From assembly GCA_949987565.1 (NCBI GenBank), contig OX465102.1:9412512-9476511 (forward strand): a stretch of 64,000 bases of DNA. The letters run 5' to 3'. The position numbers and the translations under genes were made by a program. The DNA comes from Luidia sarsii (lineage: Eukaryota; Echinodermata; Asteroidea; Paxillosida; Luidiidae). Shown in pieces: positions 1 to 12,200 of this stretch (positions are counted from its first letter, which is position 1; every line of letters starts with the position of its first letter). A model generated the notes under the pieces. That model ran no database searches. It was given only the letters and a program-made list of their open reading frames with translations, and was not told the origin of the DNA.

Positions 1-100
1 TCAGGCCCTCTACATTTTGAGGCTTTGCTTTGAGAAAGGTCCTGCTACGGTAGGATCGATATGTCAGGCCCTCTAACTTTTGAGATTTATGTGTTGTAGG
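1..100. repeat. FB repeat, two partial units
   Basis: Holds TCAGGCCCTCTA at 1-12 and again at 64-75, with GAGAAAGGTCCTGCTA between. This is the FB unit in its GGTCCTGC-to-GTCAGGCCC orientation. Intronic, just before exon 1. Confidence 0.6.
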
Positions 101-172
101 TCATTTTAGTCATTGAACAGTTTTCCAAAGTTGTTTTTATTTACTTTTTTTTTCTCTCTTGTTTTATTTCAG

Positions 173-294
173 GCCAGTGAGCCTACATCGAGAGTTCCAC
201 AAGCCGCCAGTCATAATACTGCATGTATCGGCCCACAGAGCTTGGCCTCGATGATGGTGGTCAATCACCTTGGCAACGAGCAGAGGAGGGGCAG
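173..294 (+). CDS. Exon 1 (first in window) of IQ-motif gene
   Basis: The acceptor is TTTATTTCAG and the donor GCAG/GTGAGA. The exon reads [15 protein letters not shown] and ends NEQRRGR, with the last Arg codon split after two bases. It has no stop in frame and no obvious initiator context, so at least one upstream exon is missing. Two Met codons at 251-256 could serve as a start only if the acceptor is false. Confidence 0.75.
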
Positions 295-3200
295 GTGAGA
301 GACGAGACGTTTGTCGTCATGGAAACAATTGTCACTCACAGAGTGGGATGGCCAGACAGCCATACTTGCAGGGTTCGAGATGGGAAACTTCAATTGATAG
401 AGGATTTTATTGCCCAATTACAAATTTGTGAGCAAACGTTATTGAATTTTGTTGCCAAATTTGTAAAGTGTTTTTCAAATGCACAAATTGTTATGAGAGA
501 TAAACACTAACTACCTCATCCTGTATATCTCATTTTCAAATTTTGGGCTGAATTTGGATCTATGCCTGTATGAAGCCAATGGTCCTTTGTCTACCTGACC
601 CAGTCTAGCAATTGTATTCTATGCGGACTGCTCGCCTTTGTTAGGCTATGTACATGTAATATAAAATGCTTAAATGTAAACAATAGCCCTCCAGAATTTA
701 AGAAAACAATCCCGAAGGACAATCACTGGTCCACATCATCTCACCAGATAACTTATGAATAGTGAGAGTAAAATAAACAATTCTGGTTTATTATGTAAAA
801 GGAGAAATTTATGTACTTGGCCTTTGAAGGCTTGAAGACCAGAGCAGGAGATTGTACCAACGACATGGTCAGGGAGACTATTCCAATTTCTAACAGCCAT
901 GTGGATAAAACTTCTATCACTTAAGCAATCTTCATTTCTATCCATGCCTGGTTATCTTTTGGCCGATTGAGTCATGGTGCTTGATTGAAACATGCTGTGT
1001 CCAATCCACTGACAGCATGCCATTGACATACATGTAGCTGCTATTAAGCTTCCTATTTTGGAGGAATCATTCCTCTTTTTTGTAAATGTTTATCACTTTT
1101 TACAAGCTCTTGATAACAGATTCTGATTTGTGGCTTGGAAATACACATGTACATGTATCCCTATGTAGTTTGCTCTGTGATTCCTAATTTCCTTTTAGAT
1201 AGGTTGATAGCTATGCACCGATTGGCCGGTTCGGGCATGACGTGACATTGCATTCATTAAAGACTAATGAATGCTCTTTTGCTGTTTTTTTTTTAGGATG
1301 AGGATGGGCGGCCCTAACTATTACTTGGATGAGGTAAGGAATGATACAGATTGAAGAGCTTACAAGCTACACTAGATCTAGCTTTGAATCTAGCTTTGTT
1401 ATATTTAAGGGATGGTACACTGTTTGCAAAGTGCCCAATATCTGGGCATTCCAAATTTAAGAAATTCCTTACTCATCTGGAAGTTTGTTATTGTATTAAA
1501 CATTTTGTGAAATTTTAACTGTCAAAAATCTGCTGACTTTGATAAAAGAGGAAATTTGTTGATTTTCCTGATGATCACTTCAAGGAACAATAGTTTGTCC
1601 AAAGATTGATTTCCTTTTACAAATACTGGCCTCTATGTCTGAAAGAAAAGTTAGCATTTAATTTCATTTCCACGGTTATATTCATGACATAGTTGATGCC
1701 TAGAATGTTATCGAATGTGTTCTTGTGTGTAAATTTCTTTCGTAGGACTTTGAATTACCACCACCAGCTATGGAGTACATGTCCTTTACTGGACCAGCCA
1801 AACTCATGGGTGAGTACTGAGGTGGTGAGAGTAGCTCAATACACTGTTCAAGTTTAATGCCATTTCCTTCCGAGACCAAACTCATTCCCATAGCACTGGT
1901 ATATGCAGTATCATGTTCCCTGCAAAAGGGCATAAGTGCATTCAGACACCAACATCACCTCACGCCCTTCTGCTGGGAACAAATTCCGCCTGGTCCGTTT
2001 TATGGCTTCTTACAATGAGTTTTTACTTCATCATGACGTAATATTTGAACACGGGATGTGAGAGGATTGAAGCGCGTACAAAATGGAAAATAATGAGGAA
2101 TAAAAAAAAACGACCTCAGACTAGTGACCTTCTTTTGCCCTCATGCCCATCCGCAAGGCACTCATGTTTATGCATATATCCATTCATGTTTGCTCTATAC
2201 TCCCATCCCAACAACTTCCCTTTGTTCACGATTTGTATAGCTCAGGGTATACTCAATCTGTTCTTAATTGATCACCTTGTTCTCCCCCCCCCACCTCCTA
2301 CAGCACGGGGTGCGGTGGATAAAGCCGTCAGCATCCCCACGGACGAGACGCGCCTGTCGGACGTGACACCTCCCAACCCGCCCTCCCAGCCCTCGCCTCT
2401 GGAGAGCCTGCCCAGCCAGGAGTGGGGCTACCGGCAGTCGGGCAGCTCCCGCAGCCCCACCGAGGGGCTGGCCGCCGGCCCCGCCGCCGTCTTCTCCTCT
2501 TCCTCCCAGGGCTACGCCGACTCGCTGGAGGCTGGCAGCGAGAGCACGGCCGGCCGCTCCCTGTCGCAGGACCTGGACGATCTCGACGACGATCTCGACG
2601 GCGATGACCTCGACGACAACGATGACCATGTCCTGAACGGATCGCGGGACTCGCAGGACCTGGGCTCGGACGTGCCGTCGGCCCAAGGTGCCTCATCGGA
2701 GCCGCTGGGAGAAGAGACGTCCTCCCCCGCTCTGCTTCAAGATTGCGGCGACGTCACGACAGATGCTGATGGCCGAGATGCTGATGCACAGGACGCTGAG
2801 TCCACCAGTCAAGAGGCTCACGCCGAGGCCGGAGAACGCCAAAGCGACTGCGACTCAACAGTAGGAGGACTCGCGGAGATCGCAGGAGCTGACTCGGTCG
2901 AGTCAGAGCGAGACGAGCGTCCGAGTGAGGACGTGGCAAACGGCCCCTCGAGTGAGGACGTGGCGGACGGCCCCTCGAGCGAAGACGTGGCAGACGATCC
3001 CTCGAGCGATGCCGAGGTCCAAGCGTACGACAAGGCAATCGGCCAGGAGAGGCTCAGTGCCCGAGAGCCCGACCCCTCAGTCGGCATGTGTGAGCGCGAG
3101 TCAATCTGCGGCGACTCGTCGAGTGGCCGGGAGAGCGACGTCGATGTTTCGTCTGAGCGGAGCTTGTCCGAGCAGCCCACGGCTCGAGATGCACCAGCAC

Positions 3201-6200
3201 CGGATGGTGCGCACATTAGCCCCGCAGAGGGTCACCGGGGAAGACCGAGTGACTGGAAAGCCAGGCAAGGTACCGGTGAGCACTGACCTCCCGTCATCCG
3301 AAATTTTAACCACAGTCTCACCCATGGCTAACACCGCACGAAAAATAATCCATTTGTTTTCATAGCTAAGCTTTAACATGCCTCATGGATAAAAAAACAA
3401 CAGGGCTGCATGGATCACTAGCACCTGCATGATACCATTATGCTTAAGAGTTACATGTAACACCAGCCAAGATACATGTTTATATACATGCCCTTGTCAA
3501 AGGATTCCCCTGTTGTGGTCTCAACTGATGTAACCGGTTCAACTATTATTATATTAAGATTTTCCCTTTGCGATGTTACCTTCTACCGCGTAATGTTCAA
3601 CATCAAACGAGTTGACGCAAAAACTAGCTGACTATTAGGGAATGCCTCCATCTAAGGGCTGGATAGCTCAAATGGGAAGAGCACTGGTATGCAAAACCAG
3701 AGGTCTCGGGTTCAAGTCCCGGTCCAGTCAAAGTTTTCTTTGCCAATTTTTCAAAATATGTAAGTTTAGAAGTTTCAATCCCATCAGGACCTTTTTCAAA
3801 AGCAGAATTTGATAAATTTGTTTAATCAAATATTTTGACCATTTTTTTTCAATTTAATTCACTTTTGTTAATACCAGCTTTCTTATTATTGCAGCAATTT
3901 GAATCAAGTTCATTTGGGTATTCAGCTAAAGCTTGAGAACAATACTGTATATTTTGCTTGTTTATTTGTATTTTTTTTCAAAATGACTGCTGAGTTTAGA
4001 AATGTACATGTACATGGGGATTTAATGAACATGAACAAAATAGAGAGTTTGCTCTAGTGGAAGGTTTGCGGTGACACCATGTAACACTTCCTCTTTCGAG
4101 AAGGAATGTGGCTCTGAAAATAGCTGGTAACTCAACGTTTCAGGTAGTGTGACTGTGTACTCTGCCTGTCGTCAGGAGACTGCTGGATTACATCTACCAT
4201 TGGTGTACATGCATTTAAGCCTGGTGAAAGTGCTGAGGCATCGAGAATCTTTCCCGCCCAGTGCGGCCACTGGAACATGCAGGATCTTCCCGCCAGTGTG
4301 ACCACCAGGGGCTAGAAGAGGAAGTTCACTGGGGTGTGTCAGTGTAAGAGTGGGTGCCAAGGGTAGAGGAGAACCATGCAGGAGGCAACTACTTAATTCC
4401 TGGATGAATTACAGAACAAAATATATGCTTTACATTGTGTAAGCCAACTAATAAATGGCCAGAATGCAAATCTTTGACATTTCGATGGCCCTGGCATTTC
4501 AATCAGAGAAGGACTTCTCCCTAATGAAGAATGACACTTTTGGACAAAAACAAACAGGAGACGATTAATAATCACAGATGACAGACAGGCAGACTCTGTC
4601 TGTCATCCGCGTTCTAAGTCTAATCACTCCCTCCCTCCTACATGTACATGTACATGTATCTGGGCTGGGGTATTTCCCCCTTGTCATTCTTCATAACACC
4701 GTATAAACCACCTTGGCTCTTGTGCAAAGACACAACTTAAATCCTGCAAAATCCTCCAATAGCCACTACAATGCATTCATCCCTTAATCCTCCAAAATCA
4801 TTGTGGGGTTCATTGAGTGAAGTCTGCAAAGAGGTGACAACTGCCTCAATCCTACAAAATCCTCCAATAGATTCTATGCATACATGTACAATGCATTCAT
4901 CCTCAATCCTCCAAAATCATTTTGGGATTTGTTGAGTGAAGTCTGTGGTGCCTCAATCCTACCAAATCCTCCAAAAGCCACTATGCATACCGGTACAATG
5001 CATTCATCCTCAATCCTTCAAAATCATTGTGGGATTTGTTGAATGAAGTCTGTGGAGTGGCTACCACAACCTCAATCCTGTAAAATCCTCCAATAGCCAA
5101 CTATGCATACAATGCATTCATCCCCAAATCCTCCTAAATCATTTTGGGATTTGTTGAACGACGTCTGTGGAGGGGTGAACACAACCTCAATGTTGCAAAA
5201 TCCTCCACCAATCCTGCTAATGTTCGGCGCAGGAGTTAAATGTTATTCAGAGGCAGTGTGAATGATTGTGCGGAAAAATACAAGGGTGATCTTGGCTGTT
5301 TATTGCCATTGCCAGATTGCAGGAAATGGCATTCTACATGTAGCTGGAGACAGCTTCGTGTGTGCATCCTCCATAATCAACCCATGCATTTTTTTCCCAT
5401 TTAGCCTCAATACTGCCAAATCCTCCAAAACCACTTGAAAAAATGTTGCCATGCATCGCTGGCACCTACTGTACGTCCATCTCCGGCCTTTCAACGTGGT
5501 GCACCTGAACAAACTGCGCAGCATATTCTTAGTGAGTGCCCAGACCTCCGCCCAGTGGAGGATGTCATTGTGGGCCTCACTCACCCAACACCAACAAACT
5601 TTGAGCTGTTTGCAGCGCTTAAGGGACATAACATGATTGTCGCTTGCCTCTTACTCAAGAAAAAGAAGAACAAAATTTCCAGGATTTGGGAGGGTTAGGG
5701 TTCTTGCTAGGATCAAGACATCAAACCATCAACATTTTCCAAACTTTCTATAAAGACAAGTACATGTACATGTATACTGAGAGGTTTCCCTAATTTTTTT
5801 AATCTTTAGACTCACTAACATGGCTAATAATCATTATAAAATAATATAATAATGATCATTGTAGAGATTTTTAAAAAATAAGAGAATGATTTTTGTAGAG
5901 ATGTTGCGAACTGCTTATTGACTAAATTTACCAAAATTCAAATCTTAAAATTCTGTGGGCCTGAAGTTTTGATCCTACATGTAGCAAGACCTTTCTCAGC
6001 CTTTGAGAAAGGTCGTGTTAGGATCTAAACATCAGGCCTGCTAAATTTTTAGAATAATCATTGTAATTATTCTAATATCATTTTCAAGTTGTGTGTCTAT
6101 CTATTGACTAAATTTACCAAAATTTACCAAAATTCAAATCTTAAAATTCTGTGGGCCTGAAGTTTTGATCCTACATTGTACATGTAGCAAGACCTTTCTC

Positions 6201-9200
6201 AGCCTTTGAGAAAGGTCGTGATAGGATCTAAACATCAGGCCTGCTAAATTTTTAGAATAATCATTGTAATTATTCTAATATAATTTTCAAGTTGTGTGTC
6301 TACATGTATCTATTATTGGATTAGTATTTCCTTTGTTTATTTGAAATTATGTTTTTTTATACTTTTGTTGTTTTTGCAGTTTTGATCTGAACTTAATTGT
6401 AACTAAATGAGCATGATTCATGGTGGTGGAAAATAAATATTTTGCGGACAGACTCACAATACTCTGATGGCTTTTTTATTCATCCTGAAATGATAAATAT
6501 TTGATTTTATTTGCTGCAGTTAAACTGCATAGAACGTTAGCATGAGCGTATGGCTTTGTCGAAACCATAGCTGTGGCTGTGGCTGTAGCTCAGCTCAGAC
6601 CGGGGCTTGGACTCTGACTCTGGCTCGGGCTTGGACTTGGTCTTGAACTCAGGGTCGGGACTTGGGCTTGGACATGTTGGACTCAGGTTCGGGACTTGGG
6701 CTTGGTCTCAGGCTCGGGGCCTGGGCTTTGGGATTGCGCTTGGGCTCAGGCTTGGACTCTGGCTCAGGCTCTGGCTCAGACTAAGGCTCTGGCTCAGGCT
6801 CTTGTTAGGCTTGTGTTAGGCTCTTGCTAGGCTCTTGGTCAGGCTCTGGCTCAGGCTCTGGATCTGGCTCAGGCTCTGAGCCCTCTGGCTCTGTCTCTGG
6901 CTCTGGTTGAGGCTCAGGCTCAGGCTGTGGCTCTGGCTCAGGCTCTGGTTGAGGCTCAGGCTCAGGCTGTGGCTCTGGCTCAGGCTCGGGTTGAGGCTCA
7001 GGCTGTGGCTCTGGTTGAGGCTCAGGCTGTGGCTCTGGCTCAGGCTCTGGTTGAGGCTCAGGCTCTGGCTCAGGCTCTGGCTCGGGCTCTGGTTGAGGCT
7101 CAGGCTCAGGCTGTGGCTCTGGCTCAGGCTCTGGTTTAGGCTCAGGCTCAGGCTCTGGCTCAGGCTCTGGTTGAGGCACCAGGTTAATTTCTGACATACA
7201 TTTCTGTGTAAAATGAGGCGACTGAACTTTGAAAAAAGAGAGTTGTGTTCTGTTCTGATTGAAAGAACAGAGCTTCAACTTCAAAGAAAGAACACAAGCT
7301 GTATATTCAGTTGATAGATGATGAGGATAAAGCCTGAGTCTGAGCCCAAGCCATGGTTTCAGAAAGGCCCAACTCTGCATGTTTATTTGTTTGTTTGTTC
7401 ATTAATGCCTCTACTCAACCTAATGCAATCTTTCACCCCTGCTTAATCACTGCTGATTCTGAAGCCCTGCACTATGCCATCTTGCTTGCTAACAGCACCA
7501 TTTCTCACTTGCACCACTTCTACTCAAACCTCATTGCTTAAAGCAAGAACAGAGACTCACAAATGTTTTTATAGTGGATGTATTACAGAATCTCTATATA
7601 GGAAGGTTTGCGGTGACACCATGTACAATGTAAAGGTCTCTTAAAGAAGAGTACTTACATGTAGTGTACTGCTGTTCATCAGATTTCATATCTTGTGCTC
7701 ACTCTGCCCTTGTCTATCTTGAGCTTTTTCTTTCATGCTTCAATATAACTCTCTCCTTTTAATGTTAGCTAGTGCAATTTTTTCCTGCCTTCATTTAGCA
7801 TTTTCCCTTCTAGTCTACCGTCAATGACATCTTTCTAAAAGTCCATCAAGAAGTCCTATACGTCCAGTCTACTCCTTTTGCAAGTTTCATCAATGTTCTT
7901 TCCCCCTACCCAATACCTCATCAATGATCCTGTGAATTATTTCACTCCCTGAGCTGATGTAGCCAGGTTTACAACCATTGGTTGTTTGCATCTGAATGAA
8001 AGCAGGGGTGTGATCCCTGGAGAAATACGGCAGTTAATGGTTGAAGTGCTTCTGACTGGCGCCCACACCCTGCCAAAGACTAGTTGACTGTTAGGGAAGG
8101 CCACCATCTAAGGGCTGGATAGTTCAGATGGTAAGAGCGCTGGTACGCAAAACCAGAGGTCTCGGTTTCAAATCCTGCGTCCAGTCAAAGTTTTCTTTGC
8201 CATTTTTCAAATTTGTTTGAAACTGCCCAGTCAGTTTTTCCTTTGTTTGTTTTAACAGTTTAAGAGTTACAGTACTAGTTCTTACAAATGTCTTAAGAGT
8301 TAAGGGCTTCTAAAGTACTCTGAATAGTTCTCTATATATAATCTCTTTTGTGAATGGGTATGGCTCTTAAGAGCTACACACACCCACCTGTACATGTACA
8401 TTAGAAGTACTCTACCTCAGGCTCTTAAGAATTATCTTCAAGAGTTTTCTTTGCTATTTTTTCAATTTGTTCAAAAGTTTCTGGTTAGTTTTTATCGCTT
8501 TGTTTGACTTTCACTCTAACAATAACTTTCCCTTTCCCAATAACACCCACATTTCAAAATGTTCCAGTCTTGTAACATCTGTGTTCATGATACAGAGTGA
8601 ATGCAGTGAAATTACATTACATGTTACCTGGGCAATTCTATATACATGTACATGTAGTCAGACATACATTTCAGACACTTTGAGGCTTGGTGTCTTATTG
8701 TTTTAGGTACTGGTAGCAATTATTAATTATTTGAGCTAATGGTTGACCATTTTACGGAACTGCTCACTGCCCACTTTCAAAATAGCTAAGTTGATTTGTT
8801 TGTTTGCCTTCATTCTCATCTTTGGTTTGTTCACTTGTGTCTGTCTGTTTCCCTCTTTGTGTCTGTGGGTTGAATCGGGTAGCGCCGGAACAAATGTTGG
8901 ATCGGAATTTCCTGGCCGTCACCCGCGGCAACGCTGGCCGCCGACCCAGGTCGGCCAGCCCCAGACTGAGCGAGCCCGAGCCCGGCGCGGAGGGGCGGAG
9001 CCACTGCGAGTGGGCGGGGCGGCCGTCGTCGGCGAGAGTGGAGGCCTCGGTGCCCTCGGTCTTCACCATCGAGATCGACAGCGCGAGGGAGAGACACTCG
9101 ACGAGGTCACTGCAGACCGTGCCCATAGGTATACAATGTAGGACAGGTTTTTTTTAGTGATGTTACCGGCAGTCGATGTCGCTGGGATTGACCCTGCACT

Positions 9201-12200
9201 TTCGATAAGACTGTGGTCATATTTCTCTTACCCGTTATAATCAGGGATGTAAGACTTCCGGAAATTTCTGGATTTCCGGAAATGGTGTGATTTTTGTTCA
9301 GATTTCCGGAAATGTTTATTTATTTATTTTTTAAAATTAATTTTTTTATGTCAAACCGGTGTCTCAAACTGCTCAATTCTATCTGTTAAAACCCTTTAAG
9401 TCTGAAGGGCACCTGCACCCCTGCCTTGAATCTCACATTCGCATCTCTCGGTCGCACAATTTGTTGGCCTGGGGTAATTTTCAGGAAATGACTTTGTCGA
9501 TCACTTACCTGTACATCCCTGTGTAATGTCACAGGCATCTGGAAACAAACGTTTGGCTTCAGATTCTGGTTGAAAATACTCTGTACTTAACAATCCAACG
9601 AACATTCAAATTCCGCGACAAACCAGAACCTTGATTTTCAGCTTCTTTCAGACAGACACAAAGCCTGAGCCCAAGCCTGATCCATGGATTCGTAAATGGT
9701 CTCAGTATTCCCCCTACTTTTAAATAGATGAAAAAATGGAGATAAATGTAGAGGTTTGTAAAGCCCTCTGTAACAGAAAAGCTTCCCTTTTTGGTTAAAG
9801 GACCAGACATATCAGAAAGTTATCTCATACAGTCATAGTAGCCATTTCTTTCTCCAGTATTAGCGATTGATCACACACTAAGGATTACATAATGATGTAA
9901 AAGCTTATGGGGGAAAAGCTGACTGACCGCTGAAGGATGTACACATGTTCTTAACAGTCAGTGTGTCACGTGTATCAAGTTTTGTACAGGAGATGATAAG
10001 GGTATTGGTTACAAGAGAATGCAACCACTGTTGGACACTGCTGTATGGATACATTAGCTCAGACAAACATGTATGTACACTTATACCAGTACATTTTGAG
10101 TCTGTGCTGTATGTGTGCAGTGCAACCAAGCTGTTTTGTGATGAGTAGGCCTATCTACCGTAGTGCATGTGTGTGTGTGTTTCCACCATGTCAGCTGAGT
10201 ATTGTGTATGGGCTGTGTTCCCACCAAGACCCCTGCTGAAGAATGGTTAGTTAACTTTGTGAAATTTGTTCTTAACCTACATATGTATACATGTACGTGT
10301 ATGTTGAACTTTTTGAACATTTTGCCAAAATTGTGTGCAGTGTATACATGTACATGTATGCTGCACTTAAATGTAGCTGCCAACCATTCCTATTTTAGAG
10401 TAATCATTCCTCTCTTTGGTAAAGATGTCTCACTTTTTACAAGCTCTTGAAAACAACAACAAAATCAGATTTTTGGCTTGGAAATACACATGTATTCCCA
10501 TGTAGCTTTCTCTGTGATTCCCTTTTTTGCAGCTATTCTAAAATGTTTTGTGGATGTTGAAGTCCATAGTGTATTGTAGTTTATGATACTAGCTTAACGA
10601 TATACATCTATATTATTAAAGAGGTTTTGCAAGTGAACGTATAATGGTTAGTGCAACAGATACGTCATCAATTATGACCTTGTACGCTATACTTGCTATT
10701 TTTTTTCTTCAAGTAAATCGTCTTTACTTTATTGTCAATATGGATGGCGTTGTTCAGAAACCAGTTGGCCCTAATCGCTGAATATGTATGGGCCATACTT
10801 TTAAAGACTTTTAAATACAAACATATTAGTCTCATTATGTAGGGTAGGTTATCAAAACATGGGTGTTTGGTGATGGAAACAGACTTTATTTAAGTCCAAA
10901 TTTCAAGTAAATCATCTTTCCTTTTTTGTCAATACGGATGGTGTTGTTCAGAAATGAGTTATCGCTGAATATGCACGTGCCATTTGTGTGAGTTTGAAAG
11001 ACTTTGAAATACGAACAAATTAGTCTCAATGTAGGGTATCACAATGTGGGTGGATGGTGTCCGAAATAGACTTCATTTTAGACATTATTCTACACAGTGT
11101 TGGGATTGTGAACATTGCTACCAATATGCTGGGATTGCAAAACGGCGAAATGGCCACTATCTGGTACGGATAGCTAAATGGCGAAATGGCCACTATCTGG
11201 TACGGATAGCTAAATGGCGAAATGGCCACTATCTGGTACGGATAGCTAAATGTAAAAGTTGTATGCGTACGAAACCTCTGTAATATCACTGTGAACATAG
11301 GCACGATAGTGTGGGAAATGTCATACTGCCATGAAAAGAACATTCACTGCAGTTTCGTCACTTGTTCATGCTCAAATGCTTTTATCTCCTTGTCTCTATG
11401 TCTCATTCTCTTTCTCTCTGTCTCTGTCTCTCTATGTACCCCCTCTCTCTCTGTCTCTGTCTCTCTATCCATCCAGCCTACATGTCCCTGTCTGAGGACC
11501 ACCGCAGCCAGCTCCAGCAGCGAGCCCTGCCCCTGGTGGACTGGCCGGGCCCCCACCCCCGTGGCCGTCAGCAGGGCATCTCCCCGGGGGTCAGCAGGAA
11601 GCCCCTGACCCCTCGCTCCTCGGCCAAGAGTGGCCAGTCGGCCTCCACGAGGGTCCGAGACGGGAGCCTGTCCCCTGCCCCTAGTGTCGAGGTGTCGCCG
11701 GCGGGGACAAGGGACAACTCCCTCTGTGAGTGTTCTCTCATCATAAGATGAGACTTAATGACTTGCACCATGTACCCCCGGGTATCTGTACATTTATGAT
11801 CTGTTTTGAGAGTGGGTGTTATTTATTTTTTGATTTATTTTTTTTGATTTATTTTTTGATTTATTTTTTGATTTTTTTTAAAATTAATTTTTTGATTTAT
11901 TTTTTGATTTTGATTTTATTTTTGATTTTTTTTTAAATTGTATGTCAAACACACATCTTAAACTGCTAATTTGTATCTGTTAAAACCCTAAAAACTGAAG
12001 GGTTCCTGCTCCCCTGCCGTGAATCTCTCGGTTGCATAAGTGCTCACTCACAGTCGTATCTCTTGGTTGCATACAATGTAAGCGCTCACTCGCAGTGGCA
12101 CATTTTATTGACATTCAGTGATTTTCAGGAAATGACTTTGTCGGTCACTTACATCCCTGTTACTTGCAATGACATGGTGTATAATCTTGTTTTGAGAATG

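Noticed and set aside
2264..3379. Several antisense and alternate-frame ORFs over exon 4
   Set aside because: Shadows of a GC-rich exon whose plus-strand frame fits both splice phases.
3657..3729. tRNA gene candidate (also 8110, 14072, 23940)
   Set aside because: Belong to S1/S2 repeats present many times with imperfect stems and repeat flanks.
6805..7380. 191-codon Pro-Glu ORF on the minus strand
   Set aside because: It is a translation of the GGCTCA repeat; equally long frames exist on the other strand, and it runs into an F element.
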